64,000 bases of DNA from Cytobacillus praedii (lineage in GTDB: Bacteria; Bacillota; Bacilli; Bacillales; Cytobacillaceae): NCBI RefSeq assembly GCF_001439605.1, contig NZ_LMBX01000003.1, forward strand, positions 131,805-195,804, given 5' to 3'. Every line of letters starts with the position of its first letter. Position 1 is the stretch's first letter. The position numbers and the translations under genes were made by a program. The notes below the pieces were generated by a model. The model was not told where the DNA came from. It was given only the letters and a program-made list of their open reading frames with translations, and made no database searches. Of the stretch, positions 17,636 through 26,995 are shown piece after piece.

Positions 17636-19222
17636 ATGAAACGTGAAGATCTATTGGCACCGGAAAAGTATAATCTAGTTGCTGAAATGGAGCGTTATGC
17701 AGAAGATACAGGCAGGTTGGCAATCAGATGGGAAGATGAACAGGGAGAGAAAAAAGAGGTTACATATCGTGAATTATTAAAAAATGCAAATAAAATTAGC
17801 AATGTTTTTGCGAAATATGGTTTAGAAAAAGGGGATGTTGTTCTTGTTATCATCCCGAGGTTAATTGAAGCCTACCAAGTATATATTGCTGCTTTGAAGG
17901 CAGGACTTGTTGTGATTCCGAGTTCTGAGATGCTTCGCTCAAAAGACCTTCAATATCGCATTAATCATGGTGATGTAAAAGGAATTATCAGTTACTATCC
18001 ATTTGTAGATCAATTTTCACAAATAAAAGAAGCTCAAGAATTACCGAAGTTTGTTATTGGCGGCCAATTGGAGAATTGGATTGATTTAACTAGTGAAATG
18101 GCTAATGCCGCTGACGAGTTTCCGATTGCAGATACAAATCAAGATGATATGGCGTTTCTTTCCTATACGTCAGGTACAACCGGAAACCCAAAAGGAGTTG
18201 TACATACGCATGGATGGGCATTTGCGCATCTTCGAACAGCCGCTCCAAATTGGTTATGCATTGAAGAAGGAGATACAGTTTGGGCAACGGCTGGCCCGGG
18301 CTGGCAGAAATGGATATGGAGTCCGTTCCTTTCTGTCCTTGGTTCGGGTGCAACTGGGTTCGTGTATAATGGCAAATTTGAGCCTGAGAAATATTTACAG
18401 CTTCTAGGGAAATACAATGTGAATGTTCTGTGCTGTACACCGACAGAGTACCGCATTATGGCTAAGGCAGATAATCTTCATGAATATAAACTGCCTAATC
18501 TACGCAGTGCAGTATCTGCAGGTGAGCCGCTAAATCGTAAGGTTATTGATATTTTCAAGAAGAATTTCAATGTCGATGTTCGAGACGGATATGGACAAAC
18601 GGAAAATACATTGCTCGTTGGTGTGACAAAAGGAATGGCGCTCAAACCTGGTTCTATGGGCATGCCGACTCCAGGTAATCGTGTAGAAATTATTAATGAA
18701 GATGGAAAGCCATGCGGTGTAAATGAAGTAGGTGATATTGCCGTACATATTGAAACACCGGCTTTATTCAAAAACTACTACAAAGATCCTGAAAGAACAG
18801 CGATGCAATTCCGCGGGGATTATTACGTAACCGGTGACAAAGCAAAAATGGATGAGGAGGGCTACTTCTGGTTTGAAGGCCGAGGAGACGATATTATCAT
18901 TAGCTCAGGCTATACGATTGGCCCGTTTGAAGTGGAAGATGCTCTAGTTAAACATCCTTCTGTTAAGGAATGTGCAGTTGTTGCGAGCCCTGATGAAGTG
19001 AGGGGCTATATTGTTAAGGCCTTTATTGTATTGCGTGAAGGGGTAGATGAAAAAGATCCTAATCTAATTAAGAATTTGCAGGATCATGTCAAGGAGCTTA
19101 CAGCACCATATAAATACCCGCGTAAAATTGAGTTTTTACCTGAGCTCCCTAAGACAACATCAGGTAAAATCCGTCGGATAGAGCTTCGAAAAAAAGAAAT
19201 GGAAACAGCTGCTCAAAAATAA
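17636..19222 (+). CDS. ytcI: Acyl-CoA synthetase, acetyl-CoA synthetase-like (YtcI)
   Basis: AMP-forming ligase that activates a carboxylic acid to its CoA ester. The 528-aa product has the P-loop-like motif SYTSGTTGNPKG, GYGQTE near the middle, and the C-terminal TSGKIRR motif with the catalytic, acetylatable lysine. The start at 17636 has GGGGG 7 nt upstream. The closest family is the acyl-CoA synthetases related to short- or medium-chain acids. The substrate cannot be read from sequence. Synteny with sspA–ytcI–ytcJ of B. subtilis supports the name. Confidence 0.88.
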   Translation: MKREDLLAPEKYNLVAEMERYAEDTGRLAIRWEDEQGEKKEVTYRELLKNANKISNVFAKYGLEKGDVVLVIIPRLIEAYQVYIAALKAGLVVIPSSEMLRSKDLQYRINHGDVKGIISYYPFVDQFSQIKEAQELPKFVIGGQLENWIDLTSEMANAADEFPIADTNQDDMAFLSYTSGTTGNPKGVVHTHGWAFAHLRTAAPNWLCIEEGDTVWATAGPGWQKWIWSPFLSVLGSGATGFVYNGKFEPEKYLQLLGKYNVNVLCCTPTEYRIMAKADNLHEYKLPNLRSAVSAGEPLNRKVIDIFKKNFNVDVRDGYGQTENTLLVGVTKGMALKPGSMGMPTPGNRVEIINEDGKPCGVNEVGDIAVHIETPALFKNYYKDPERTAMQFRGDYYVTGDKAKMDEEGYFWFEGRGDDIIISSGYTIGPFEVEDALVKHPSVKECAVVASPDEVRGYIVKAFIVLREGVDEKDPNLIKNLQDHVKELTAPYKYPRKIEFLPELPKTTSGKIRRIELRKKEMETAAQK

Positions 19223-19235
19223 GGAAGGCTCAAGG

Positions 19236-19264
19236 ATGCAGGCGTGTAATCGCCTGCATTTTTG
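19236..19264 (+). terminator. Terminator of ytcI
   Basis: A perfect 9-bp stem (ATGCAGGCG / CGCCTGCAT) is followed by TTTTT. Confidence 0.88.
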
Positions 19265-19302
19265 ATATAGTAAAAGGAAGACTAAAAGGAGGCATTTTTC
19301 TA

Positions 19303-20928
19303 ATGGGTACTTTATGGTATGGGGGCACTATTTATACAATGCAGGAAGAAGATCATCAAGTGGAGGCAGTTTTTACACAAGCAGACAAAATTATTGAACT
19401 TGGATCGATTCAATCACTCGAGGAAAAGTATGGACAAGAAATTGATAACAGGATGGATTTACAAGGTCGAACAATGCTGCCGGGGTTTACTGATAGTCAC
19501 ATGCATTTAATCGGGCATGGAGAAAGATTAATTCGATTGGATCTATCAAACTGTACTTCGAAGGAATCGGTTTTTGAAGCCATACAACAATATGCAGAAA
19601 ATCTGGAGGAGGATGAATGGCTTATAGGCGAAGGCTGGAATGAAAATTTATGGGCGGAATCGAATCCTATCATATCAGCAGAGTTAGATGCACTTGTGCC
19701 TGATCATCCCGTTATATTAAAGCGGGTTTGCCGCCATGCTCTTGTCGCTAATTCACTTGCATTAAAGGCAGCTTCTATTGATGAAAACACAGAAAACCCT
19801 GCTGGTGGAGTCATTGAAAGGGATGAATTTGGCAAGCCAAATGGATTGTTAAAGGATCAAGCACAGGAATTGGTATTTGACGTGCTTCCTGAGGTTTCTG
19901 AAGCCTATTTAAAAAAATCCCTTCGTGCAGCAATTAAAGATGCATATAAACTGGGGCTAACTGGTACACATACGGAAGATTTAAATTATTATGGAGGCTA
20001 TGAAAAGACTTTCCAGGCTTTCAAGCAAGTGATTGAGAAGGAGGAACAGCTTTTCCGTGCACATCTCCTAGTCCATCATGAAGTCGTTGATGAGATGAAA
20101 AAAGCTGGGCAGCACTTTTTAAGCGGAAATGAGTGGATCGAATTCGGAGCAATGAAAATTTTCTCAGATGGGGCATTAGGAGGCAGGACTGCATTACTTA
20201 GTCACCCATATGCTGATGATCCTTCCACATCAGGAATAGCGATTTTTTCTCAGCAGCAATTGGATGACCTGGTAAAAAAGGCAAGGGATTATAAGCTGCC
20301 AGTTGCTATCCATGCAATTGGAGACTTGGCGTTCGAAATGGCCCTGAACGCAATCGGAAAGTATCCTTTAACGGGGGGAGGAAGAGACCGGCTCATCCAT
20401 GCTCAGATTCTGAGAAAAGAACTAATTGACCGGTCGAAGAACTTACCGCTTATTCTTGACATTCAGCCAAGATTTCTTGCTTCGGATTTTCCTTGGGTTA
20501 TCGATCGTGTTGGAGAAGCGCATATGAATTATTGTTATGCTTGGAAAACATTGCTTAATGAAGGGCTGCCTTGTGCGGGAGGATCAGATGCACCGATCGA
20601 GCCTTTAAATCCATTCTTGGGTATTCATGCTGCAGTGACAAGGACGAATATCAATGATCCTGAGAGAACGGTCTATAATCAGCATGAAGCTTTAACGACT
20701 TTTGAAGCGGTTTGTTTGTTTACAAAAGGAAGTGCATATGCTGCCAGTCATGAAAATGATCGAGGAATGATCAAGGAAGGCTTTTTAGCTGACTTCACTA
20801 TATTAGAGGAAGATATTTTTAAAATAGATCCGGATAAAATTGCCGATATAGTTGTAGCTCAAACGATAATCGGCGGATCTATTATGTACGATTCACAAAC
20901 GAAAGAGAGCCATTCTCCTATTTGGTAA
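19303..20928 (+). CDS. ytcJ: Amidohydrolase, YtcJ family
   Basis: Metal-dependent hydrolase of the amidohydrolase-3 type (541 aa). The first metal-binding motif is DSHMHLIGHG near residue 65, a later IHAIGD supplies another histidine, and GGSDAPIEPLNP near residue 427 supplies the catalytic aspartate. The family includes exoenzyme-regulatory and N-substituted formamide deformylase-like proteins; the natural substrate is unknown. Ribosome binding site AAAGGAGG. It lies 80 nt downstream of ytcI but behind a strong terminator, so it is probably transcribed on its own. Confidence 0.88.
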   Translation: MGTLWYGGTIYTMQEEDHQVEAVFTQADKIIELGSIQSLEEKYGQEIDNRMDLQGRTMLPGFTDSHMHLIGHGERLIRLDLSNCTSKESVFEAIQQYAENLEEDEWLIGEGWNENLWAESNPIISAELDALVPDHPVILKRVCRHALVANSLALKAASIDENTENPAGGVIERDEFGKPNGLLKDQAQELVFDVLPEVSEAYLKKSLRAAIKDAYKLGLTGTHTEDLNYYGGYEKTFQAFKQVIEKEEQLFRAHLLVHHEVVDEMKKAGQHFLSGNEWIEFGAMKIFSDGALGGRTALLSHPYADDPSTSGIAIFSQQQLDDLVKKARDYKLPVAIHAIGDLAFEMALNAIGKYPLTGGGRDRLIHAQILRKELIDRSKNLPLILDIQPRFLASDFPWVIDRVGEAHMNYCYAWKTLLNEGLPCAGGSDAPIEPLNPFLGIHAAVTRTNINDPERTVYNQHEALTTFEAVCLFTKGSAYAASHENDRGMIKEGFLADFTILEEDIFKIDPDKIADIVVAQTIIGGSIMYDSQTKESHSPIW

Positions 20929-21014
20929 TTAGAAAAAATAAACATTGTCAGCATCTTACAACACAGCCTATAATATAAATATTTCGATAATAGAAAGAAT
21001 TGAGGCTCGTGAAG

Positions 21015-21947
21015 ATGAAAAACAATGAAATGCAAATGGGGATTATTTATGCTGGCTTTTCGTACTTTTTATGGGGATTATTGCCGATTTATTGGAAACT
21101 CGTACAGCATGTGAGTGCAGATGAAATTTTGGCTAATCGAATTTTTTGGTCCTTTTTCTTTATGTTAGCCGTGCTGCTGTTTACGAGGAAATGGGGGGCA
21201 TTTATCCAAACGCTCATTCATTTTCGCTCCAATAAAAAACAATTAGCGGCTCTTGTTGTTGCCTCCCTTTTTGTCAGCTGTAATTGGTTTATTTACATAT
21301 GGGCGGTTAACTCAGGCCATTTGATTGAAGCAAGCCTCGGCTATTATATTAACCCGTTAGTCAGCGTAATTCTTGGGATGATTGTTTTTAGAGAAAAACT
21401 GTCATTAACTCAGTATGCATCATTTGGAATGGCTTTAATCGGTGTATTAATATTAACAATTTCTTACGGACAGTTTCCCTGGATATCCATTTTTCTTGCC
21501 CTATCATTTGGGTTATATGGTTTAGTGAAAAAAATGGTAAAAGTTGATTCTGCAATTGGTTTAACATTAGAAACACTAGTTGTTGCACCTTTTGCCCTTA
21601 TTTACATGATTATTCTATTTGTGAATGGCTCCCATTCATTTTTAGCTGTTTCAGCCGGAACAGATTTATTATTGGTAGGGGCTGGGGCAGCAACAGCCGT
21701 GCCGCTTCTCTATTTTTCAAAAGGTGCGCAAAAAATCCCTATGTCAACGCTGGGATTTTTACAATTTATCGCTCCAACATTGACATTAATTCTAGGGGTC
21801 TTTATTTATCATGAACATTTCTCTAGCATTCACTTAATCTCGTTTTTATTTATCTGGACTGCTATTTCCATTTATTCTCTAACAAAAACGAAGTTATTTA
21901 CCCAGCTTGAAGCGAAATGGAAGAAAGGGAAAAGTGTTGGCATATAA
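21015..21947 (+). CDS. rarD: RarD-type EamA/DMT-superfamily permease
   Basis: A 310-aa integral membrane protein with about ten hydrophobic helices, in the drug/metabolite transporter superfamily. The opening YFLWGLLPIYWKLV and the ANRIFWSF segment are characteristic of RarD proteins, whose substrate is not established. The ATG at 21015 is chosen because GAGG lies 9 nt before it; TTG and GTG codons just upstream are weaker. It is followed 50 nt later by the M20 peptidase gene on the same strand with no clear terminator, so a two-gene unit is possible. Confidence 0.85.
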   Translation: MKNNEMQMGIIYAGFSYFLWGLLPIYWKLVQHVSADEILANRIFWSFFFMLAVLLFTRKWGAFIQTLIHFRSNKKQLAALVVASLFVSCNWFIYIWAVNSGHLIEASLGYYINPLVSVILGMIVFREKLSLTQYASFGMALIGVLILTISYGQFPWISIFLALSFGLYGLVKKMVKVDSAIGLTLETLVVAPFALIYMIILFVNGSHSFLAVSAGTDLLLVGAGAATAVPLLYFSKGAQKIPMSTLGFLQFIAPTLTLILGVFIYHEHFSSIHLISFLFIWTAISIYSLTKTKLFTQLEAKWKKGKSVGI

Positions 21948-21997
21948 AATGAATTTCTTTTTAAAAAGAAAGCGAATAAGAAGGAGTCCTTGCAGCG

Positions 21998-23611
21998 ATG
22001 GAAAACTTGAAGATGCAATCAGCTGACCAATTACTTAATTTATTAAATGATCTTGTTTCTATTGGCAGTATTTCTTTATCAGAAGCAGAAATACAATTCC
22101 CATTAAGGGTTGAGCATCATTTAAAGCAAATCCCTTTTTTCTCGACTCACCCTTCCTATATTACGAACCATTTAACAACGGATGGCAGATCGTTTTTAAC
22201 TGCATTATATAAACATGAAGAAGCGGTAAAAACAGTAGTGATGATCAGCCATTTTGATGTTGTCAATGTTGAAGATTATGGAGAGTTGAAACATCTGGCG
22301 TTTCAGCCTCTTGAGTTGACTGAGGAGCTTTTTAACCGGGCTGAAGAACTGCCGGAGGACGCAAGAGCAGATTTGGAAAGTAAGGAATGGCTATTCGGAC
22401 GTGGAACGATGGATATGAAATGTGGTCTTGTTCAGCATATGTCCTTACTGGAAAAAGCGTCAATGGAACAATGGAAGCTAAATTTATTATTATTGACGGT
22501 TCCTGATGAAGAGGTTAACTCAGTTGGAATGAGAGAAGCGGTCCCGAAGCTGCTGCAGCTTGCAGAAGAGCATAAGCTAAACTACTCCCTATTCTTAAAC
22601 TCTGAGCCTATGTTTGCCTTAGAACCCAATGATAAAAATCATTATTTTTATACCGGAACAATCGGGAAAATTATGCCTGCAGCTTTTTGTTTTGGAAAGG
22701 AAACACATGTAGGTGAACCTCTTTCAGGTTTAAATGCTGCTTGGATGACATCAGTGCTCACACAAGAAATCGAATGGAATGAGAATCTATGTGAAACTGT
22801 TAATGGACAGATGAGCCCTCCACCAACTTTATTATGGCAGAGGGATTTAAAAAAGGACTATACAACACAAATTCCACACCGGTCTGTCAGCCTATACAAT
22901 CTTTTATTAATGAAAAGAAATGCTGCTGATGTGATGGAGGCGATGAGGGGAATTGCAGAGACGGCTGCAAAGAAGATGGAGAAATTCATGCTAGAAAAGT
23001 ATCAAACCTTTCAGCTTGATTCCAGTCATCTGCCAAAAATTCGGGTAGTATTATTTGAAGAATTAAGAGAGTATGCTTGCAACAAAATGGGTGATGAGTT
23101 TATTACTCTCCTAGAGCAGTCGGTAGTCACGCAAACAATAGGTGATAGCCGAGAACAGTCCATTCAAGTCGTTGATCAATTAGCGATGCTTTGCCAAGAA
23201 CTTGGACCAATGATCATTTTGTTTTATGCACCACCTTATTATCCGGCAATAAATACAGTTGATCATCCGATCATACAACAGCTTTCTGATTCAATCATTC
23301 ATTATTCTAATGAGGAGTTTGGTTTTGAATTATCTCCGGTTGATTACTTTAATGGAATCTGTGATCTGAGCTATGCTGGACTTCAAGGAGAACTTTCTAA
23401 TATGCATCGTTTTGACTCGAATTTACCTGGAGGCAAGGAGCTTTATTCCATTCCCTTTCAGGACATGTCAAAGTTGACTGCACCTGTCATTAACGTTGGC
23501 CCAATCGGCAGGGATGCTCATAAAAAAACTGAACGGCTGCATATGCCATTTGCATTTGAACAACTTCCGAAATTATTAACACATCTATTGTTAACGCATA
23601 GGGATCAATGA
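21998..23611 (+). CDS. M20-family peptidase, RocB-like
   Basis: Predicted zinc metallohydrolase of 537 aa. Recognisable metal-binding motifs are ISHFDVVN, GRGTMDMKCG and the general-base motif PDEEVNS, in the order typical of M20/ArgE/DapE enzymes. Length and sequence resemble B. subtilis RocB, which is encoded with arginine-degradation genes. Here no roc genes are adjacent, so an arginine role is not implied. A near-Shine-Dalgarno AAGGAG precedes the start. A terminator lies 48-80 nt downstream. Confidence 0.85.
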   Translation: MENLKMQSADQLLNLLNDLVSIGSISLSEAEIQFPLRVEHHLKQIPFFSTHPSYITNHLTTDGRSFLTALYKHEEAVKTVVMISHFDVVNVEDYGELKHLAFQPLELTEELFNRAEELPEDARADLESKEWLFGRGTMDMKCGLVQHMSLLEKASMEQWKLNLLLLTVPDEEVNSVGMREAVPKLLQLAEEHKLNYSLFLNSEPMFALEPNDKNHYFYTGTIGKIMPAAFCFGKETHVGEPLSGLNAAWMTSVLTQEIEWNENLCETVNGQMSPPPTLLWQRDLKKDYTTQIPHRSVSLYNLLLMKRNAADVMEAMRGIAETAAKKMEKFMLEKYQTFQLDSSHLPKIRVVLFEELREYACNKMGDEFITLLEQSVVTQTIGDSREQSIQVVDQLAMLCQELGPMIILFYAPPYYPAINTVDHPIIQQLSDSIIHYSNEEFGFELSPVDYFNGICDLSYAGLQGELSNMHRFDSNLPGGKELYSIPFQDMSKLTAPVINVGPIGRDAHKKTERLHMPFAFEQLPKLLTHLLLTHRDQ

Positions 23612-23658
23612 ATAAAGTAAATGCATAGAGTTCAGCTTGAATATCGAAATGTAAAAAG

Positions 23659-23690
23659 CAGAAAAATTCGAATGAATTTTTCTGTTTTTA
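23659..23690 (+). terminator. Terminator of the M20 peptidase gene
   Basis: CAGAAAAATTC and GAATTTTTCTG form a perfect 11-bp stem with a 4-nt loop, followed by TTTTT. Confidence 0.88.
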
Positions 23691-23782
23691 GTGGATGAAG
23701 GACAAAGGGTGTCTAGATAACGTGAGGAAAGTCTTTTATGAAGTAATAAGCTTGGTTGGAAGAGGGGGCTTCATTTTAAGGT

Positions 23783-24300
23783 ATGAAAGCCCAAACTCGA
23801 TCGGAAAACAGAAAAAATGTCCTTCATCGAATGGATGAAAGCCCAAACTCGATCGGAAAACGGGAAAAACGACCTCCATCGAATGGATGAAGGACCAAAC
23901 TTGATTGGAAAACGGAATAAGGTCCTTCATAGAATGGTTGAAAGCCCAAACTCGATCGGTAAAAGGAAAAAAGGTCCTTCATTGAAGGGATGAAAGCCCA
24001 AACTCGATCGGAAAACGGAGAAAAGGTCCTTCATCGAATGGATGAAAGCCCAAACCCGATCGGAAAACTGAAAAAAGTCCTTCATCGAATGGATGAAAGC
24101 CCAAACTCAATCGGAAAACGAAAAAAAAGGTCCTTCATCAAAGGGATGAAAACCCAAACTCGATCAGAAAACGGAAAAAGGTTCTTCATCAAAGGAATGA
24201 AGACCCAAACCTGATCGGAAAACGAAAAAAGGTCCTTCATCGAAGGGATGAAGGACCAAAACTCGATAAGAAAGCAGGAGTAAGGCCTTCATTAGATTCA
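23783..24300. repeat. Ten-copy 52-bp tandem repeat
   Basis: Ten successive units start near 23783, 23835, 23887, 23938, 23990, 24042, 24093, 24146, 24197 and 24248 (period 51-53 nt, mostly 52). Each unit reads roughly ATGAAAGCCCAAACTCGATC, then GGAAAACGGAAAAA, then GGTCCTTCATCGAATGG. The junction of neighbouring units forms a hairpin: GGTCCTTCATC pairs with GATGAA-GGACC, best preserved around 23872-23897. Because 52 is not a multiple of 3, reading frames rotate between units. The open frames across the block are repeat translations, not genes. The rest of the 770-nt gap has nothing else recognisable. Confidence 0.93.
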
Positions 24301-24381
24301 TAAAATATAGTTGCTTGAATAAAAGTTAAGCAGTGCTCAAAATTGTTTGGCTTGTTTGGGAATTTCAAGCTGCTTGCATTC

Positions 24382-25182
24382 TTATAAAAACGTCCGCTTC
24401 ACTTTTTCCCAGAAAGAGTTGTCTTTTAATTTTACAGTCTTGATTTTCTTCTCGCTAAGTTTTATTTCAATTTTCTTCACATGCTGAATGCTTAGTGCCT
24501 CATTATCCATCCCCATCGTTGGATGATCATTTCCATCCTGTACGACTTCTAATGTAAGCTTTCGCTCGCCGCTGAGAATAAAGGAGGAACCAAGTGTTCG
24601 ATAGCGGTTATTATTTAATGAAGCCATTTCGTTTACTTGCAGGCAGGGAAGCAGCGGATCAACAACAGAGCCTCTCAGCGATTTATTGTATGCAGTGCTT
24701 CCTGTTGGTGTAGCTACAACCATGCCATCTCCTCGGAATGTTTCAAAATGTAGGTCGTCAATATATACATCTAGTAAAAAGGTTTTGATAATCGCAGATC
24801 GGATACTGAATTCATTTAAGCAATGAAAGGATGTTTGGCCGTCAACGGTAATCTCGATGGTCGGATAGCGGCGGACTTCAATTTGCTCCTCTGTCATCGC
24901 TTCGATCATTTTTGGCTGATCATCTAAATGGAAATCGCAGTAAAGGCTAAGACTCCCAGTTGTAGAAATCCCTGCATATAAACAATCATCCCGAAATCCT
25001 GTTTTCCTGACTGCTTGCAAGAATGCCCCATCCCCGCCGATGCTGACAATAATGTTTGCCTTTTTATAATCGGAAACAAGATTGAAATCATATTTTTCAG
25101 CAAGCTCATAAAGAGGTTTGACCTTTTCTAGCATTTCTGCATCCTTCTTATGATAAAAAAATAAATTTCGACGAACAGACAT
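24382..25182 (-). CDS. ppnKB: NAD kinase
   Basis: Phosphorylates NAD to NADP using ATP or polyphosphate. The 266-aa product carries the diagnostic GGDGAFL motif (SIGGDG) near residue 50 and the TPTGSTAYNKSLRG segment in the C-terminal domain. The start at 25182 follows GGAGG; an upstream in-frame extension lacks a ribosome binding site. It corresponds by synteny to B. subtilis ytdI, the second NAD kinase of that species. It is divergent from sppA. Confidence 0.93.
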   Translation of the reverse strand: MSVRRNLFFYHKKDAEMLEKVKPLYELAEKYDFNLVSDYKKANIIVSIGGDGAFLQAVRKTGFRDDCLYAGISTTGSLSLYCDFHLDDQPKMIEAMTEEQIEVRRYPTIEITVDGQTSFHCLNEFSIRSAIIKTFLLDVYIDDLHFETFRGDGMVVATPTGSTAYNKSLRGSVVDPLLPCLQVNEMASLNNNRYRTLGSSFILSGERKLTLEVVQDGNDHPTMGMDNEALSIQHVKKIEIKLSEKKIKTVKLKDNSFWEKVKRTFL

Positions 25183-25337
25183 AGTGATTCCTCCAGACGA
25201 TGGGCAGTGCACGTAAGTTTTACCCATATTATTAATTTTTTGGTATGATAATGGTTGTCGAAATCAGTTTACACGTTTTTGAAACATTTTAAAAGTTTAT
25301 CCCGTAAAGACTATTGGACATGAAGGAGGATGATTAA

Positions 25338-26348
25338 ATGAATGGAAAACGATGGGCTGCATTAGCCATTGCGGCAGCATTATTTGTATTCTCGGTTATT
25401 ACAAATATTGCCACGGGGATGATGTTCAGTGATGCAGAAAGTACGATAACGGAATTATTTGCCAGCACGGATGCCGCTTTTATGGAAGAAGTAGTGGAAG
25501 AGGGCAGTGAATTGAAAAAGATTGCTGTACTCGAAGTGAATGGAACGATCCAGGACACTGGTGAAGCGACATCTTTTTTTGCATCGGGAGGCTACAACCA
25601 TAAAGGGTTTATGGACAGGTTAGAGCAAGTAAAAGAAGATGATACGGTAAAGGCAGTTATCATTCAAGTAAACACGCCAGGAGGCGGAGTTGTTGAAAGT
25701 GCCCAAATTCATGACAAAATAAAAGAAATTCAAGAGGAAACAAAAAAGCCAATATACATTTCAATGGGTTCGATGGCTGCTTCTGGCGGCTATTATATTT
25801 CGGCGCCAGCGGATAAAATCTTTGCTAGCCCGGAAACGTTAACAGGCTCACTCGGTGTGATTATGCAAGGAGTCAATTACGCAGGTCTTGCAGAAAAATA
25901 TGGGGTTGATTTCGTTACAATTAAAAGCGGACCTTACAAAGATATTATGAGTCCTTCAAGAGAAATGACAGAAGAGGAAAAACAAATTCTTCAATCGATG
26001 ATTAATAATTCATATGAAGGATTTGTGAAGGTCATTTCTGAAGGCCGTAATATACCAGCAGCAAAAGTGAAAGAGATTGCTGATGGAAGAATTTATGATG
26101 GCCGTCAGGCACTTGAACTAAATTTAATTGACGGGTTTGGCTATGTAGAAGATGTGATTGATGTCTTAAAGAAGGATCATAAATTAAAAGGAGCAAAGGT
26201 AGTTAAGTATACGGACAACCTTGGCTTTGGCTCTTTATTTAGTATGGGAGCGCAAAAAATAATGGGGCAAGATATCGAAATGGCAGGCTTGATGAAGATG
26301 CTATCACAGCCTAATTCTCCAAGACTGATGTATCTATATGCGGAATAG
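25338..26348 (+). CDS. sppA: Signal peptide peptidase SppA
   Basis: Membrane-bound serine protease that degrades cleaved signal peptides. The 336-aa product has an N-terminal transmembrane helix (~6-28) and the peptidase S49 core. The Ser/Lys dyad is inferred as S149 (MAASGGYY) and K201 (GPYKDIMSP). The oxyanion-region PGGG motif is also visible. AAGGAGGATG ribosome binding site. yteJ follows after 11 nt, as in B. subtilis, and the two are surely co-transcribed. Confidence 0.95.
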   Translation: MNGKRWAALAIAAALFVFSVITNIATGMMFSDAESTITELFASTDAAFMEEVVEEGSELKKIAVLEVNGTIQDTGEATSFFASGGYNHKGFMDRLEQVKEDDTVKAVIIQVNTPGGGVVESAQIHDKIKEIQEETKKPIYISMGSMAASGGYYISAPADKIFASPETLTGSLGVIMQGVNYAGLAEKYGVDFVTIKSGPYKDIMSPSREMTEEEKQILQSMINNSYEGFVKVISEGRNIPAAKVKEIADGRIYDGRQALELNLIDGFGYVEDVIDVLKKDHKLKGAKVVKYTDNLGFGSLFSMGAQKIMGQDIEMAGLMKMLSQPNSPRLMYLYAE

Positions 26349-26359
26349 GAGGTGAAGAG

Positions 26360-26929
26360 ATGACTTCAAATGAAATGAATGAAAGGGATCATAAAAATAG
26401 TGAGATGATAATCAATGATCAAACTATTGAAAAGGGAGATCCCGTTTTAATAAAAGACACCTCTTCTAACCCACAGCTCTCTAAAGATAATGGCCATTTG
26501 ATTGGCAATCATATTCCAGTTAGGTTTGCCGGCTTCTGGATGCGCTTTTGGGCATATCTGCTTGATTTAATTGTAATCGGCAGTATTGAGCGATTGATTA
26601 TCAATCCAGTATTCAGACTGCTTGATATTTCATTAAATGAGTTTAGCATCTTTGCACCGATCTCGATTGTGACAGCGGTTATCTTCTATGCGTATTTTGT
26701 GTTAATGACGCGATTCTTTAACCAAACCTTAGGGAAAATGGTATTCGGCATTAAGGTTGTTGATTTAGAAGGGAATTATTTGTCCTGGAAAACTATTCTA
26801 TTTAGAGAATGGATTGGACGATTCATATCAGCGACGCTTGTCATCGGCTATGTGATCGTTGCATTTTTGCCAAAGAAACAAGGATTACATGATTTGTTTT
26901 CAGATACTACGGTTGTTCATGAAAAATAG
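26360..26929 (+). CDS. yteJ: RDD-family membrane protein YteJ
   Basis: The 189-aa product has an N-terminal polar region (~55 aa) and an RDD domain with three or four hydrophobic helices. The RDD arginine/aspartates are seen in FWMRFWAYLLDLIVIG, and the later FNQTLGKMVFGIKVVD segment is typical. In B. subtilis the sppA partner YteJ modulates SppA and lantibiotic resistance. GGAGG lies just before the ATG, 11 nt after the sppA stop. The N-terminal tail is longer than in many RDD proteins. Confidence 0.88.
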   Translation: MTSNEMNERDHKNSEMIINDQTIEKGDPVLIKDTSSNPQLSKDNGHLIGNHIPVRFAGFWMRFWAYLLDLIVIGSIERLIINPVFRLLDISLNEFSIFAPISIVTAVIFYAYFVLMTRFFNQTLGKMVFGIKVVDLEGNYLSWKTILFREWIGRFISATLVIGYVIVAFLPKKQGLHDLFSDTTVVHEK

Positions 26930-26930
26930 C

Positions 26931-26964
26931 AATAAACCTGCCTTCAGGCAGGTTTATTTTTTTT
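26931..26964 (+). terminator. Terminator of sppA-yteJ
   Basis: AATAAACCTGCC and GGCAGGTTTATT form a perfect 12-bp stem with a 4-nt loop and a long T run. Confidence 0.95.
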
Positions 26965-26995
26965 ATATTCGTACATACTATTAGGCTGAAAGGGT

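Noticed and set aside
23736-24214. Two open frames (64 and 74 codons) across the 52-bp repeat
   Set aside because: The unit length is not divisible by three, so the peptides change from unit to unit. There are no start signals. They are artefacts of the repeat.
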